A DNA stretch of 27,386 bases, taken from NCBI GenBank assembly GCA_050944055.1, contig JBMNQI010000032.1:1-27386 (forward strand), written 5' to 3'. The notes under the pieces were generated by a model that saw only the letters and a list, made by a program, of their open reading frames with translations, did not search any database and was not told the DNA's origin. This document shows, in pieces, positions 16,942-25,554 of the stretch (position 1 is the first letter of the stretch; each line of letters begins with the position of its first letter). A program made the position numbers and the translations under genes. This DNA comes from JBMNQI01 sp050944055. GTDB lineage: Bacteria; Bacillota; Clostridia; Oscillospirales; Oscillospiraceae.

Positions 16942-18286
16942 GCTTCCATTCCCTGGCTTCGAACACGGTAAACTGCGGCATCCAAAGAAGCGGCACAGTC
17001 CCCGTTTCGCCGTGGCGGTTCTTCGCCACTATGCACTCGGCCTCGCCGGGATCCGACACGGCGCCCTGGTCGTCTTCCGTATCGTAATATGACTCTCTGT
17101 AAAGAAACATTACGACGTCCGCATCCTGCTCTATAGCTCCGGATTCGCGAAGATCTGAGAGCATCGGCCTTTTTTTGCTGCGGTTTTCGTTTGCGCGCGA
17201 GAGCTGCGAGAGGCACAGCACGGGAACGTTCAGTTCCTTTGCCATTATCTTCAGCGAGCGCGAGATGTCGGAGACGATCTGCTGCCTGTTGTCGTTTGAA
17301 CGGTTCTGGCCGGTCGCGCTCGTCATAAGCTGCAGATAGTCGACGACAACCAGGCCGAGATTCTTCTCGCGCCGGCATTTTGCGTTCATATCGGCGGCGC
17401 TCAGCATGGGGTTGTCGTCTATTTTTATGTCCAGGGCGCTAAGAAGAGTACCCGCGTCGGTTATCTTCTCCCATTCGTCGTCGCGTATGTCGCCGGCATT
17501 GAGCTTGCTGAGCTCAACCTGGCTCTCGTTTGACAAAAGGCGCATGGCAAGCTCTTCACGCGACATCTCAAGAGAAAAAACAACGACTGTCTGGTCGGAC
17601 TTTTTTGCGGCCTCAAGAGCTATATTCAGGGCGAAGCTCGTTTTTCCCATGCCGGGCCTTGACGCCAGGATAATAAGATTGCCCTTCCCGAGGCCCGAAA
17701 TCTTGCGATCCAGGTCCGGGATGCCCGTAGTCAGGCCCGGTACCGTCCGCCCGGATTTAGCGAGCTCTCCAAGCCTGTCGAAAACGTCCAGTATTACGGA
17801 CGATATATGCTCCAGCCCCTGGGCTGAACGACCCTTGCGTATGGCATATATACGCTGCTCGGCGGCCTGCAGTATCATGTCCGCTTCGCCCGTTCCGTCA
17901 AAGACCATGCTCGATATATCGCCAGCTGCCTCGGCCACAGCCCTAAGTAGCGCCTTGTCGCGCACTATCTGGGCATATTCCTTGACGTTGGCGGCGGTCG
18001 GCGTGATCTCCATGAGCTCTATGAAGTACTCCCGGGAAACGCCCTCTTTATACAGCCCCTCCACGCGCATCTGGTCGAGCACGGTCACCGGGTCTATCTT
18101 CTGCGAGAGGCTGAACATTTTATATATCACGCCGTAAATCTCGGCGTTCTGCTCGAAATAAAAGTCCTCCGCGCGCAGAAGCTCGACCACCTCCGACACG
18201 CAGCGGGGGTCTATAAGTATGGAGCCCAGCACGGCCTGCTCGGCCTCAATGCTGCAGGGCATTTTTTTCATCAGGAGTTCGTCCAT
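16919..18286 (-). CDS. dnaB: Replicative DNA helicase DnaB (dnaC in B. subtilis naming)
   Basis: This is the hexameric replication-fork helicase. The 455-residue product has the N-terminal helicase-loader domain (about 8-110, starting PCSIEAEQAVLG) and a RecA-like motor with Walker A SRPGMGKTSF near 210. Walker B is VVVDYLQLM and the DnaB motif is LSQLSRANE. No intein is present, as the motor is uninterrupted. ATG follows GAGGT. It lies 63 bp after rplI and overlaps tilS. The gdpP-rplI-dnaB order matches the conserved Bacillus arrangement. Confidence 0.97.
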   Translation of the reverse strand: MDELLMKKMPCSIEAEQAVLGSILIDPRCVSEVVELLRAEDFYFEQNAEIYGVIYKMFSLSQKIDPVTVLDQMRVEGLYKEGVSREYFIELMEITPTAANVKEYAQIVRDKALLRAVAEAAGDISSMVFDGTGEADMILQAAEQRIYAIRKGRSAQGLEHISSVILDVFDRLGELAKSGRTVPGLTTGIPDLDRKISGLGKGNLIILASRPGMGKTSFALNIALEAAKKSDQTVVVFSLEMSREELAMRLLSNESQVELSKLNAGDIRDDEWEKITDAGTLLSALDIKIDDNPMLSAADMNAKCRREKNLGLVVVDYLQLMTSATGQNRSNDNRQQIVSDISRSLKIMAKELNVPVLCLSQLSRANENRSKKRPMLSDLRESGAIEQDADVVMFLYRESYYDTEDDQGAVSDPGEAECIVAKNRHGETGTVPLLWMPQFTVFEAREWKHDEKDGY

Positions 18287-18349
18287 ATTATGACCTCAAA
18301 TCGCTAAAAGTAAATCTCAAACAGGAAAAAAAGTCTGTGACTTATTCAC

Positions 18350-18796
18350 CTAAGCCTCCGTTACGACCAGGTTAATTATGCCGCTTACCTCATACCCGAG
18401 GCGGCATTTGACCTGATAGCTCCCGAACTGCTTTATCGGCTCGTCCTGAACTATCTTGTTTTTTGCGATATTGATGCCGAACTGCTCCGACAAAGCGTCC
18501 GCTATCTCCTGCGAGGTGACGGAGCCGAAAAGCCGCCCCGAGGAGCCCGCCCTTGCCTTTATCTTCACAACGCAGCTTTCAAGCTTTTTGGAGATTTCGA
18601 AGGCCTCGGCGCGCTCGCGCTCTTCCTGTGCCTTCCTGGCCTTCTCCTGCTGCTTCATGACGTTGAGATTGTCCGCCGTTGCCTTCACGGCAAGCTTGCG
18701 GGGCAGCAGGTAGTTGCGCGCGTAGCCCTCCGCAACCTCAACCATCTGGCCCTTTTTTCCGAGTTCCTTTATGTCCTGCGAAAGTATTACTTTCAT
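18350..18796 (-). CDS. rplI: 50S ribosomal protein L9
   Basis: This 148-residue ribosomal protein binds 23S rRNA near the L1 stalk. The start at 18796 gives the family N-terminus MKVILSQDIKELGKKGQ, followed by the conserved GYARNYLLPR and a long connecting helix rich in Lys/Glu/Ala (about 50-75). The C-terminal domain begins around KIKARAG and carries GRLFGSVT. An AAAGGAG site supports this start; the longer frame does not resemble the family. It follows gdpP by 22 bp. Confidence 0.97.
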   Translation of the reverse strand: MKVILSQDIKELGKKGQMVEVAEGYARNYLLPRKLAVKATADNLNVMKQQEKARKAQEERERAEAFEISKKLESCVVKIKARAGSSGRLFGSVTSQEIADALSEQFGINIAKNKIVQDEPIKQFGSYQVKCRLGYEVSGIINLVVTEA

Positions 18797-18818
18797 AATT
18801 AAGCTCCTTTCCTTATGC

Positions 18819-20816
18819 CTACGTTTCAAAGTATTGGCTGATGGCTGACAGCAGCTCGTTAATAGCCTCGTCAATGGATATGTTTAAAACCTGGGCGGCC
18901 GCGGTGTTGTTGTTGCCGCCGCCCCCGAGCTTTTCCATTATGACCTGAACGTTGACATCGCCCATGGACCGGGCGGAGATCATTACGCGGTTTTCGTCCG
19001 GATACAAAACGAAGCTTGTGCTTATGCCCTCGATTGACAAAAGCTCGTCGGCCGCCTGGGCGGCGGTAACCCGGTCTACCTTCCTCTTCATTGCGGCGAC
19101 CGAGATGCCCGGGCGAACCATGCGCGCCGACGAAATGATCGCGTACCGCTCGACCGTGCTCTCAAAATCGTTTTGCATAAGCTTCTTGACTTCAATCGGG
19201 TCCGCTCCGCAGCGCCGCAGCCAGGCGGCGGCCTCAAACGTGCGGCTGCCCACGCGCATCGTGAAGTTCTTCGTGTCCAGCATTATGCCGGCCATCATCG
19301 CCTCCGCCTCCGCCTTTATGATATCTCCCGTCTCGGTGATATACTGCAGCAGCTCCGTAATGAGCTCCGACGCGGAGGAGGCGTACGGCTCCTGGAAATT
19401 CAGCGCGGCGTTTTTGATGTACGTCGCGGCGCGGCGGTGATGGTCTATCACCGCGACATGGTTGCACGAGAAGAGCAGCTCCTGAGATTCGACCTGCTCG
19501 GGCCGGTTAGTGTCCACGACGACAAGCAGCGTCCTTGTGTCTGCCAGGAGCATCGCGTCCTGCGGGCTTAAAAAGCAGTCCTCGTACTCGGGGAGTTTTT
19601 GCAGCTTTTCTATTATGTTTTTGGCATTGTTTTTCTCCAGGTCAATGACTATACGCGCCTTCCTGCCGCGCTTCCGGGCCGCGCAGCAGACTCCGACGGC
19701 CGCGCCCACGCTGTCCAGGTCGGCTACGGCGTGGCCCATGACCAAAACGTGGCTCGCACCCGACATAAGCTCGCCCAGCGCGCTTGCCATGACGCGGGAG
19801 CGGACCTTCGTGCGCTTTTCCTTCTCGCCGGACCGGCCGCCGTAAAACTCAAAATTAAAGCGGTTCTTTATGACCGCCTGGTCGCCTCCGCGGGAAAGCG
19901 CCATCTCTATCGCCAGCGACGCGAACTGGTAGTTTTCCAGGAAGCTGCCGCCGTCCTTGCCGAAGCCCAGGCTCGTTGTGGCGTGCATGCCCGATTGGCT
20001 TACCACCTTGCGTATGTTTTCCAGCAGGGAGAACTTTTCCTCCTGCATCTTTACAAGGTCCTTCTCTTCAAATATGAATAAATATCTGTCCCGGTCGTAC
20101 TTGCACAGCAGGCCCTCCGCAAAGCTGAGCCAGTCGTTTATCCGCTCGTCAATCTCCGCCTGCAGCGTGGAGATCATCGAGGTGGACAGGTTCTTTGTAA
20201 GCTCGTCGTAGTTGTCCAGCACGATTATGCAGACGACAGGCCGCGTCATCAGGTATTTTTCGCGCAGCTCGATATGATCCGTGATGTCCATCCAGTAGGT
20301 CGTGCCAATCAGCGAGCTGCTGCGCTGGCCCCCTATCTCGGAACGGACAAGATTGCCGAAAACGGTATACTTCCGGCTGCCGAGCGTCACGGTCGAGGGG
20401 CACTCGGGCTTGCCCTCCAAAAGCCAGCGCGTCGAAAACTCGGGAACCAGCTCTGAAATCTTCACTTCGAAAAGGTGCTTGCGCCCGTCGCTTATTCTCT
20501 TAAACCGCTCGTTGGTCCAGATAACTTCCTCGTTGTCCAGGCGGATAATTGCCGTAGGCAAAGGGAAATTCGCGACGGAATCCTTCCCCGCCGCGTCTAC
20601 GTTGCTGGTTATCGTCTCAATCTGGTCTATGAGTATCCGGCGCCTTCGCACTCCAAGCGCAAAAAACCATATGAGAAGCAAAAGCGCCGCCCCGCCCTCG
20701 ACGGCCGCGAGTATATAATTTTCTCCGAATATTGCCGAAGCCGCGGCAAACAGGAACATGACGATAAAATAAAACTTCATTCCCGGCTCAAACAGCCTGA
20801 TGAGTTTCTTATTCAA
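18819..20816 (-). CDS. gdpP: Cyclic-di-AMP phosphodiesterase GdpP-like (PAS, degenerate GGDEF, DHH/DHHA1)
   Basis: GdpP proteins are membrane-bound enzymes that hydrolyse c-di-AMP to pApA. The 665-residue product has two transmembrane segments (about 15-30 and 34-55), a PAS-like domain and a degenerate GGDEF domain (about 175-300). A DHH domain follows with GHAVADLDSVGA and IDHH, then a DHHA1 domain. The DHHA1 motif, normally GGGGH, reads GGGGN with Asn635, an unusual change at a substrate-binding position. Translation appears to start at TTG (20816) with GAGAGGGGG about 9 nt before it; no in-frame ATG is close upstream. An extended -10 promoter lies 62-90 bp upstream. It heads the housekeeping run. 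Confidence 0.93.
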   Translation of the reverse strand: MNKKLIRLFEPGMKFYFIVMFLFAAASAIFGENYILAAVEGGAALLLLIWFFALGVRRRRILIDQIETITSNVDAAGKDSVANFPLPTAIIRLDNEEVIWTNERFKRISDGRKHLFEVKISELVPEFSTRWLLEGKPECPSTVTLGSRKYTVFGNLVRSEIGGQRSSSLIGTTYWMDITDHIELREKYLMTRPVVCIIVLDNYDELTKNLSTSMISTLQAEIDERINDWLSFAEGLLCKYDRDRYLFIFEEKDLVKMQEEKFSLLENIRKVVSQSGMHATTSLGFGKDGGSFLENYQFASLAIEMALSRGGDQAVIKNRFNFEFYGGRSGEKEKRTKVRSRVMASALGELMSGASHVLVMGHAVADLDSVGAAVGVCCAARKRGRKARIVIDLEKNNAKNIIEKLQKLPEYEDCFLSPQDAMLLADTRTLLVVVDTNRPEQVESQELLFSCNHVAVIDHHRRAATYIKNAALNFQEPYASSASELITELLQYITETGDIIKAEAEAMMAGIMLDTKNFTMRVGSRTFEAAAWLRRCGADPIEVKKLMQNDFESTVERYAIISSARMVRPGISVAAMKRKVDRVTAAQAADELLSIEGISTSFVLYPDENRVMISARSMGDVNVQVIMEKLGGGGNNNTAAAQVLNISIDEAINELLSAISQYFET

Positions 20817-20877
20817 AATATGTGTCCCCCTCTCCCCGCGGCTCTCATTATATTTGAAATTATTTATTCAGATATTA

Positions 20878-20906
20878 ATTTTATCACAGCCGGCGCGTTC
20901 AAACAA
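20878..20906 (-). promoter_or_regulatory. Extended -10 promoter for gdpP operon
   Basis: On the minus strand TTGTTT (20901-20906) and TAAAAT (20878-20883) are 17 bp apart, and TGA immediately precedes the -10 (extended -10). The predicted transcript would start near 20871 and have a leader of about 55 nt. Confidence 0.5.
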
Positions 20907-20959
20907 TATGTTTTTTTGGTGAAAATTGTATTCAGGCTTGTTGAAAAAAGGGGGAATGC

Positions 20960-20988
20960 TTTAAATAAGCCGGTATTTTGGGTATAAG
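20960..20988 (+). promoter_or_regulatory. Possible promoter for the nucleotidyltransferase gene
   Basis: TTTAAA (20960-20965) and TATAAG (20983-20988) are 17 bp apart on the plus strand. This would give a start near 20995, about 30 nt before the ATG. The -35 match is weak. Confidence 0.3.
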
Positions 20989-21025
20989 CCGGCGTTCAAA
21001 GACGCAAATTATTACGGAGGATCAA

Positions 21026-22798
21026 ATGAAAGCAGTAATTATGGCCGGCGGGCGCGGCACGCGCCTCGGTGCGCTTACAGATAATCTTCCAAAGCCGATG
21101 GTAACTCTCCTCGGCAGGCCGATAATGGAATACATCGTCGCGCTGCTCGTCCAGCATGGATTTATCGATGTCTGCACTACGCTTGGATATCTTCCGGAAA
21201 AAATAAAAGAATACTTCGGCGACGGCTCCGCCTGGGGCTGCAATATGAGCTACGCGGTCGAAAGCACGCCGCTCGGAACGGCTGGCGGCGTTAAAAACTG
21301 CGGAGATTTCATCAAGGACGGCACCTTCCTCGTTATCTCCGGCGACGCCGTCTGCGATCTTGACCTCTCCGAGGCCCTGCGCTTCCACCGCGAAAAAGGC
21401 GCGCTTGCGACTCTCGTTTTATGCCAACACCCGTCGCCGACGGAGTTCGGCCTTGTCGACGTCGGCCCCGGGGGTGAAGTGCGCCGCTTCCGTGAAAAGC
21501 CCGGGTGGGACGGGGTATTCACAGACTGTGTAAACACGGGCATATATATACTTGAACCCGAGGCTATGGACAGGGTTCCTCCCGGCGTGCCCTTCGATTT
21601 TTCGCGCGACCTCTTCCCCGCCCTGCTCAGCCGTGGCGAGCGCCTGTTTGCCTGCCAGCTCGACGGCTACTGGTGCGACGCGGGCGACCCGGAGACGCTC
21701 TCTTGCTGCATAGAAGATATATTGTCGGGGAAGCTTAAGCTGCCTCTTCCCCCCGGCGGAAACGCCGAAAACTACGGCGGCGGCTCCGGTTTTAGCCTTA
21801 AGGGCTTTTTTTGCGGCCAGGGACGCCATTTCGGAGTTCCGGACTTATCTTCCGCGGAGCTTCTCGGGCGCGCCCTCGGCCGCCTTACTGCCGTCGGCGT
21901 AGGCTCGGACGGCTCCGGCGCCGCACTCTCCGCCGCGGACGCCGCACTTAGGGGCCTGCGCCTGTCCGGCGGCTCCGGCATACGCCTTCGCGAGAATAAG
22001 CTGACAAGGGCGTCGCTTGAAGCAAACATGCTCGGGCTCGAGGCCTCCCTTTTTTTCGAGAAGGACCGGCTTACGCTGCTTGGGAAGTTCGGGCTGCCTG
22101 CCGAGCGCGAGCTTGTCCGTGAGGTTGAAAACCACAGCGAGAAAAAAGCGCCGCCGCCTGACGCCGCGGATATTCCGGATAAAACCGGGGCAATTTACCC
22201 TTGCTTCTTTCTGGCCGCCGACGGCTCTCTCGCCGGCGCGCGCGACGAAAACGGAAACCTCGTCCGCCCCGAAAAGCTCCTCTGCCTGCTGCTCGGCCAG
22301 ATATTCGACTCGGGCGTCACAGAGGTCGGGCTGCCTTCCTCTTTCCCCGGCTGCGCCGAAACCATGGCAAAGCGCTACGGCGCGCAGGTGCTGCGCCTCG
22401 GGAGCCCGAAGGACTCGCGGGCGCGCGAACTGCTTACTCAATTCCCCCAGCTTCGCGACGGTTTTTTCGCAGTCTGCGCGCTCAGAAGGCTGCTTAAGGA
22501 CACCGGCCTTCAGCTCAGCGAGCTTATTTCCTCGCTGCCCGCGCACAGCGAAGTGACAAGGCGCATTCCGATACGCTCCGGGCGCGCGCGCATGATGCGC
22601 GAGCTGGGCTGCATGGGCAGCGTCACGGACCGCGGCCTGCTCATACCGACGCAGCGCGGAGATATGCTCATACGGCCCGGAACGGCCGGCGAGTACCTGC
22701 GCCTTACGGCCCAGGCCGCCGCGTCCGAGACCGCGGCTGAAATATGCTCGTTCTTTGAGAAGCTTGTCAGGGAAAGAGATGCGGCACCCCCTCCGTAA
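21026..22798 (+). CDS. Sugar-phosphate nucleotidyltransferase fused to degenerate phosphosugar mutase domains
   Basis: This 590-residue protein has an N-terminal nucleotidyltransferase domain (about 1-240) related to mannose-1-phosphate guanylyltransferases. It shows MAGGRGTRL (6-14), LPKPM (21-25), SGDAVCDLDL (105-114), EKP and NTGIY, all expected for an active enzyme. After it, the left-handed beta-helix seen in related long fusions is absent. A shrunken mutase-like part follows: VGSDGSG resembles mutase domain I and the AADGSLAGARDENG region resembles domain III. The phosphoserine loop (TxSHNP type) is missing, so mutase activity is unlikely. The start at 21026 is supported by ACGGAGG and by the family N-terminus; the longer frame adds 16 residues without support. 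It probably makes a nucleotide sugar for cell-envelope polysaccharide. It is transcribed divergently from gdpP. Confidence 0.85.
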   Translation: MKAVIMAGGRGTRLGALTDNLPKPMVTLLGRPIMEYIVALLVQHGFIDVCTTLGYLPEKIKEYFGDGSAWGCNMSYAVESTPLGTAGGVKNCGDFIKDGTFLVISGDAVCDLDLSEALRFHREKGALATLVLCQHPSPTEFGLVDVGPGGEVRRFREKPGWDGVFTDCVNTGIYILEPEAMDRVPPGVPFDFSRDLFPALLSRGERLFACQLDGYWCDAGDPETLSCCIEDILSGKLKLPLPPGGNAENYGGGSGFSLKGFFCGQGRHFGVPDLSSAELLGRALGRLTAVGVGSDGSGAALSAADAALRGLRLSGGSGIRLRENKLTRASLEANMLGLEASLFFEKDRLTLLGKFGLPAERELVREVENHSEKKAPPPDAADIPDKTGAIYPCFFLAADGSLAGARDENGNLVRPEKLLCLLLGQIFDSGVTEVGLPSSFPGCAETMAKRYGAQVLRLGSPKDSRARELLTQFPQLRDGFFAVCALRRLLKDTGLQLSELISSLPAHSEVTRRIPIRSGRARMMRELGCMGSVTDRGLLIPTQRGDMLIRPGTAGEYLRLTAQAAASETAAEICSFFEKLVRERDAAPPP

Positions 22799-22839
22799 GC
22801 CCCGTATTCTCCGAGCCATTTCCCGGCGTCGGGCACGGC

Positions 22840-22865
22840 ACCGCCCTGAACAGAACGAGGGCGGT
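22840..22865. terminator. Weak hairpin between convergent genes
   Basis: ACCGCCCT (22840-22847) and AGGGCGGT (22858-22865) form an 8-bp stem with a 10-nt loop between the nucleotidyltransferase and queH stops. There is no U-run on either strand, so terminator activity is uncertain. Confidence 0.35.
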
Positions 22866-22959
22866 TAACGGCCGCAGCGTCATTTGCGCATAGGCATCGG
22901 GCTTTTCCTGCAGGTCCACAAAAGCCTTTCTGAAACGGCCGCGTGTCGCTTCTCCGTCC

Positions 22960-23514
22960 TTACAACCTGACGCTGCCCTCAGTTTTTTTCTTTAAGTACC
23001 TTTCCTCCTCGCTGAAAATACAGCCGCAGTATTTCTGCATATAAAGACCCGACTCCCGGGCAAGCTTCTGCCCTTCGCGGAACATCGGGCGGAAATCCCT
23101 GTAATAGAAGCTGAGCCCGTATTCCATCGCGGCACGCATGCCTGCCTCTGTGATTTTCTCATGGTTTTGGTAGGGCGAAATGAGCAGCGTCGTCGTGAAC
23201 GCGTCAAACCCGCCTTCTTTTGCCGCTTTTGCGGCGGCGAAGAGCCTTGACGCGTAACAGTAGGAGCAGCGTCCCTCAATATCGCCTGCGACGGCGCGGA
23301 CAAACGGCCGCAGGCCGTATTCGTCTTTCTCTATAAGCTCAAAGCTCTTCGTTTCGGCCAGAAGGCGCAGGGAATCACGCCTTGAGCGGTATTCAGTATA
23401 CGGGTGTATATTCGGGTTGTACCAGAAGCCCGTAAACTCCACTTTCTCATACTTAAGAGTATTGACGACCGCTATGCCGCAGGGGGCGCAGCAAAAATGA
23501 ACAAGCAGCTTCAT
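22960..23514 (-). CDS. queH: Epoxyqueuosine reductase QueH
   Basis: QueH carries out the last step of queuosine tRNA modification, reducing epoxyqueuosine to queuosine with an iron-sulfur cluster. It replaces the unrelated QueG in many Firmicutes. The 184-residue protein has the family cysteines: FCCAPC at 7-12 (Cys8, 9, 12), RCSYC at 82-86 (Cys83, 86) and YCGC at 162-165 (Cys163, 165). It also has the GLYxQxYCGC ending. AGGAAGAG precedes the ATG. It is a single gene transcribed divergently from rnj. Confidence 0.95.
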   Translation of the reverse strand: MKLLVHFCCAPCGIAVVNTLKYEKVEFTGFWYNPNIHPYTEYRSRRDSLRLLAETKSFELIEKDEYGLRPFVRAVAGDIEGRCSYCYASRLFAAAKAAKEGGFDAFTTTLLISPYQNHEKITEAGMRAAMEYGLSFYYRDFRPMFREGQKLARESGLYMQKYCGCIFSEEERYLKKKTEGSVRL

Positions 23515-23545
23515 GAATCTCTTCCTTTATACAAAACTATCGGGT

Positions 23546-23551
23546 ATTATA
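23546..23551 (-). promoter_or_regulatory. Possible -10 element for queH
   Basis: A perfect TATAAT on the minus strand lies 32 bp before the queH ATG in an AT-rich block. The -35 position 17 bp upstream is poor, so the assignment is tentative. Confidence 0.4.
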
Positions 23552-23663
23552 TCGCGGATATTTTATCATAATCATACTACCATAATTAAAAAATTCGTAA
23601 AGCAAAATATTGGTATACTTTTTATAAACAATGTGATATACTTATTTAGATTAGAATGGAATT

Positions 23664-23692
23664 TTGCGCTTATGCGCTTTATTTATTATACT
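23664..23692 (+). promoter_or_regulatory. Probable rnj promoter
   Basis: TTGCGC (23664-23669) and TATACT (23687-23692) are 17 bp apart. Two more TATACT hexamers lie upstream at 23614-23619 and 23637-23642, the second with an extended -10 (TGATATACT). Several start sites are possible. The proximal promoter would start transcription near 23699, just before the leader hairpin. Confidence 0.5.
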
Positions 23693-23703
23693 TAATTCTG
23701 ACC

Positions 23704-23733
23704 CCCCGGCCGGCTGAAGCGTGAGCCGCGGGG
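23704..23733 (+). other. GC-rich hairpin in rnj 5' leader
   Basis: CCCCG+CGGCT (23704-23708 and 23711-23715, two bases bulged) pairs with AGCCGCGGGG (23724-23733) around an 8-nt loop. It lies between the proximal promoter and an AAGGAG site, which is unusually far (14 nt) from the ATG. If transcription starts near 23699, this stem is almost at the 5' end of the mRNA. Confidence 0.5.
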
Positions 23734-23761
23734 CAACTAAAAAGGAGAATAATCGCTATTT

Positions 23762-25420
23762 ATGTCTGAAAAACTAAAGATCATACCTCTGGGCGGCGTA
23801 AACGAGATCGGGAAAAACATGACCGTCTATGAGTGCGGAAACGACATTATTGTCGTGGATGCCGGAATCGGGTTCCCCGACGACGACATGTACGGCATTG
23901 ACCTGGTTGTGCCCGATATCACCTACCTGATTAAAAACAAGGGCCGTATACGCGCGCTTATACTGACGCACGGGCACGAGGACCATATCGGGGCCATACC
24001 ATACGTCCTGCGCGACATCAATCCCACGATTTACACTACGCGCCTCACGGCGGGGCTTATAAAGGTAAAGCTCGCGGAGCACAAGCTTCTGGATAAGGCA
24101 AATATCATTACGCTCGAGGCGGGAGAAAGCTTCCAGGCGGGCTGTTTCAGCGTGGAGTTCATACACGTCAACCACAGCATAGCCGACGCGGTCGCCCTCG
24201 CTATTACCACGCCCCTCGGCCTCGTCGTCCACACGGGCGACTATAAGCTCGACCCTACGCCCATACAGGGCGAGATTATGGACCTTGGCAGGCTCGGCAC
24301 ACTTGGCAAGCAGGGAGTCCTCGCCCTGCTCTCGGACTCGACGAACGTCGAGCATCCGGGCTATTCCGTATCTGAAATGAAGGTCGGCGCAAGCTTCGAC
24401 GCCCTGTTCAAGGGCTGCGACAAGCGGATTATAGTTACGACCTTCGCCTCAAACGTAGATCGCATACAGCAGGTTATAAACATCGCCGCGCGGTATAAGA
24501 GGAAGGTGGCCGTCACGGGCCGCAGCATGGAGAATATCATGCGCGTCTCCACCGAGCTGGGCTACATGGACATACCCGACGGCGTCCTTGTAGATATAAA
24601 CCAGATTAAGAACTTCCCAAGCAGCAAGACGGTCATAGTTACAACCGGCAGCCAGGGCGAGAACATGTCCGCCCTGTACCGTATGGCGTTCTCCGGGCAC
24701 AAGCAGGTGGAGATAAGCGCCGGGGACCGCGTCATCATCTCCGCTTCGGCAGTGCCCGGCAATGAGACCACCATCTCGCGCGTCATAGACGAGCTCTTCC
24801 GCAAGGGCGCCGAGGTCATATACGACCGCTTCTCCGACCTGCACGTCTCGGGCCACGCCTGCAAGGAGGAGCAGAAGATTATGCTGGCCCTCACCAAGCC
24901 GAAGTACTTCATTCCCGTGCACGGCGAGCCGCGCCACTTAAGGATACACGCCGCCATGGCCGCGGACATGGGCTTCCCGCCTAAGCATATAGTCGTTGCC
25001 GATATAGGCAGCGTAATCGAAATCTCCGGCAGGGGCATAAAGCAGAACGGAACGGTGCCTTCCGGCCGTATCATGGTCGACGGGCTCGGCGTAGGCGACG
25101 TCGGCGCCGTCGTACTCAGGGACAGGAAGCATCTCGCCGAGGACGGCATGCTTGTCGTTGTGCTCAGCCTTTCCAGCGAGGACGGCAGCATAATCTCCGG
25201 CCCCGACATCATCACAAGGGGCTTTGTCTATGTCAAGGAGTCCGACGCGCTTATTGAGGAAATGCGCGAGATAACCGTTTTATCGCTTGAGCATTGCTAC
25301 GCCGACGGCATAACGGACTGGGCGACTATAAAATCGACAATTAAGAACGACCTTTCAAATTACCTCTATAAGAAAACCAAGAGAAACCCGATGATACTTC
25401 CCGTGATCATGGAGATCTAG
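23762..25420 (+). CDS. rnj: Ribonuclease J
   Basis: RNase J is a metallo-beta-lactamase-fold enzyme with endonuclease and 5'-to-3' exonuclease activity, central to mRNA decay and rRNA maturation in Firmicutes. The 552-residue protein shows the zinc motif HGHEDH (70-75), a later HVNHS and HTGDYKLD, and the beta-CASP part with DSTN, VTTGSQGE and SGHA. The conserved PVHGEPRH region follows, then a C-terminal domain ending in KRNPMILPVIMEI. The length is normal. ATG at 23762 follows AAGGAG by 14 nt, a long spacing. It is a single-gene unit with its own terminator. Sequence alone does not separate J1 from J2. Confidence 0.97.
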   Translation: MSEKLKIIPLGGVNEIGKNMTVYECGNDIIVVDAGIGFPDDDMYGIDLVVPDITYLIKNKGRIRALILTHGHEDHIGAIPYVLRDINPTIYTTRLTAGLIKVKLAEHKLLDKANIITLEAGESFQAGCFSVEFIHVNHSIADAVALAITTPLGLVVHTGDYKLDPTPIQGEIMDLGRLGTLGKQGVLALLSDSTNVEHPGYSVSEMKVGASFDALFKGCDKRIIVTTFASNVDRIQQVINIAARYKRKVAVTGRSMENIMRVSTELGYMDIPDGVLVDINQIKNFPSSKTVIVTTGSQGENMSALYRMAFSGHKQVEISAGDRVIISASAVPGNETTISRVIDELFRKGAEVIYDRFSDLHVSGHACKEEQKIMLALTKPKYFIPVHGEPRHLRIHAAMAADMGFPPKHIVVADIGSVIEISGRGIKQNGTVPSGRIMVDGLGVGDVGAVVLRDRKHLAEDGMLVVVLSLSSEDGSIISGPDIITRGFVYVKESDALIEEMREITVLSLEHCYADGITDWATIKSTIKNDLSNYLYKKTKRNPMILPVIMEI

Positions 25421-25510
25421 CCGTTCCCGGGCGGGCGTGCGCTTCGTTTTAATCAGTATGTCGAAGGCATATGCGCCGGCATTGTCTTCGGGTAACGAAT
25501 GCAATACGAG

Positions 25511-25545
25511 AAACCCGCTGCGTTTTCGGCAGCGGGTTTTTGTAT
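25511..25545 (+). terminator. Intrinsic terminator of rnj
   Basis: An 11-bp perfect stem (AAACCCGCTGC, 25511-25521, with 25529-25539) and 7-nt loop is followed by a T-run. It lies about 90 bp after the rnj stop. On the minus strand it also follows gltD closely, ending in GGGTTTCTC, so it may serve both convergent genes. Confidence 0.85.
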
Positions 25546-25554
25546 CGTCAAACT

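Noticed and set aside
22796..22990. Minus-strand open frame of about 60 codons between queH and the nucleotidyltransferase gene
   Set aside because: The translation looks protein-like, but there is no start codon near a ribosome site and it overlaps the ends of both neighbours. It may be a gene remnant but cannot be supported.
23513..23695. 60-residue plus-strand frame in the queH-rnj gap
   Set aside because: It lies across the AT-rich divergent promoter region, overlaps predicted -10 elements and has no family resemblance.
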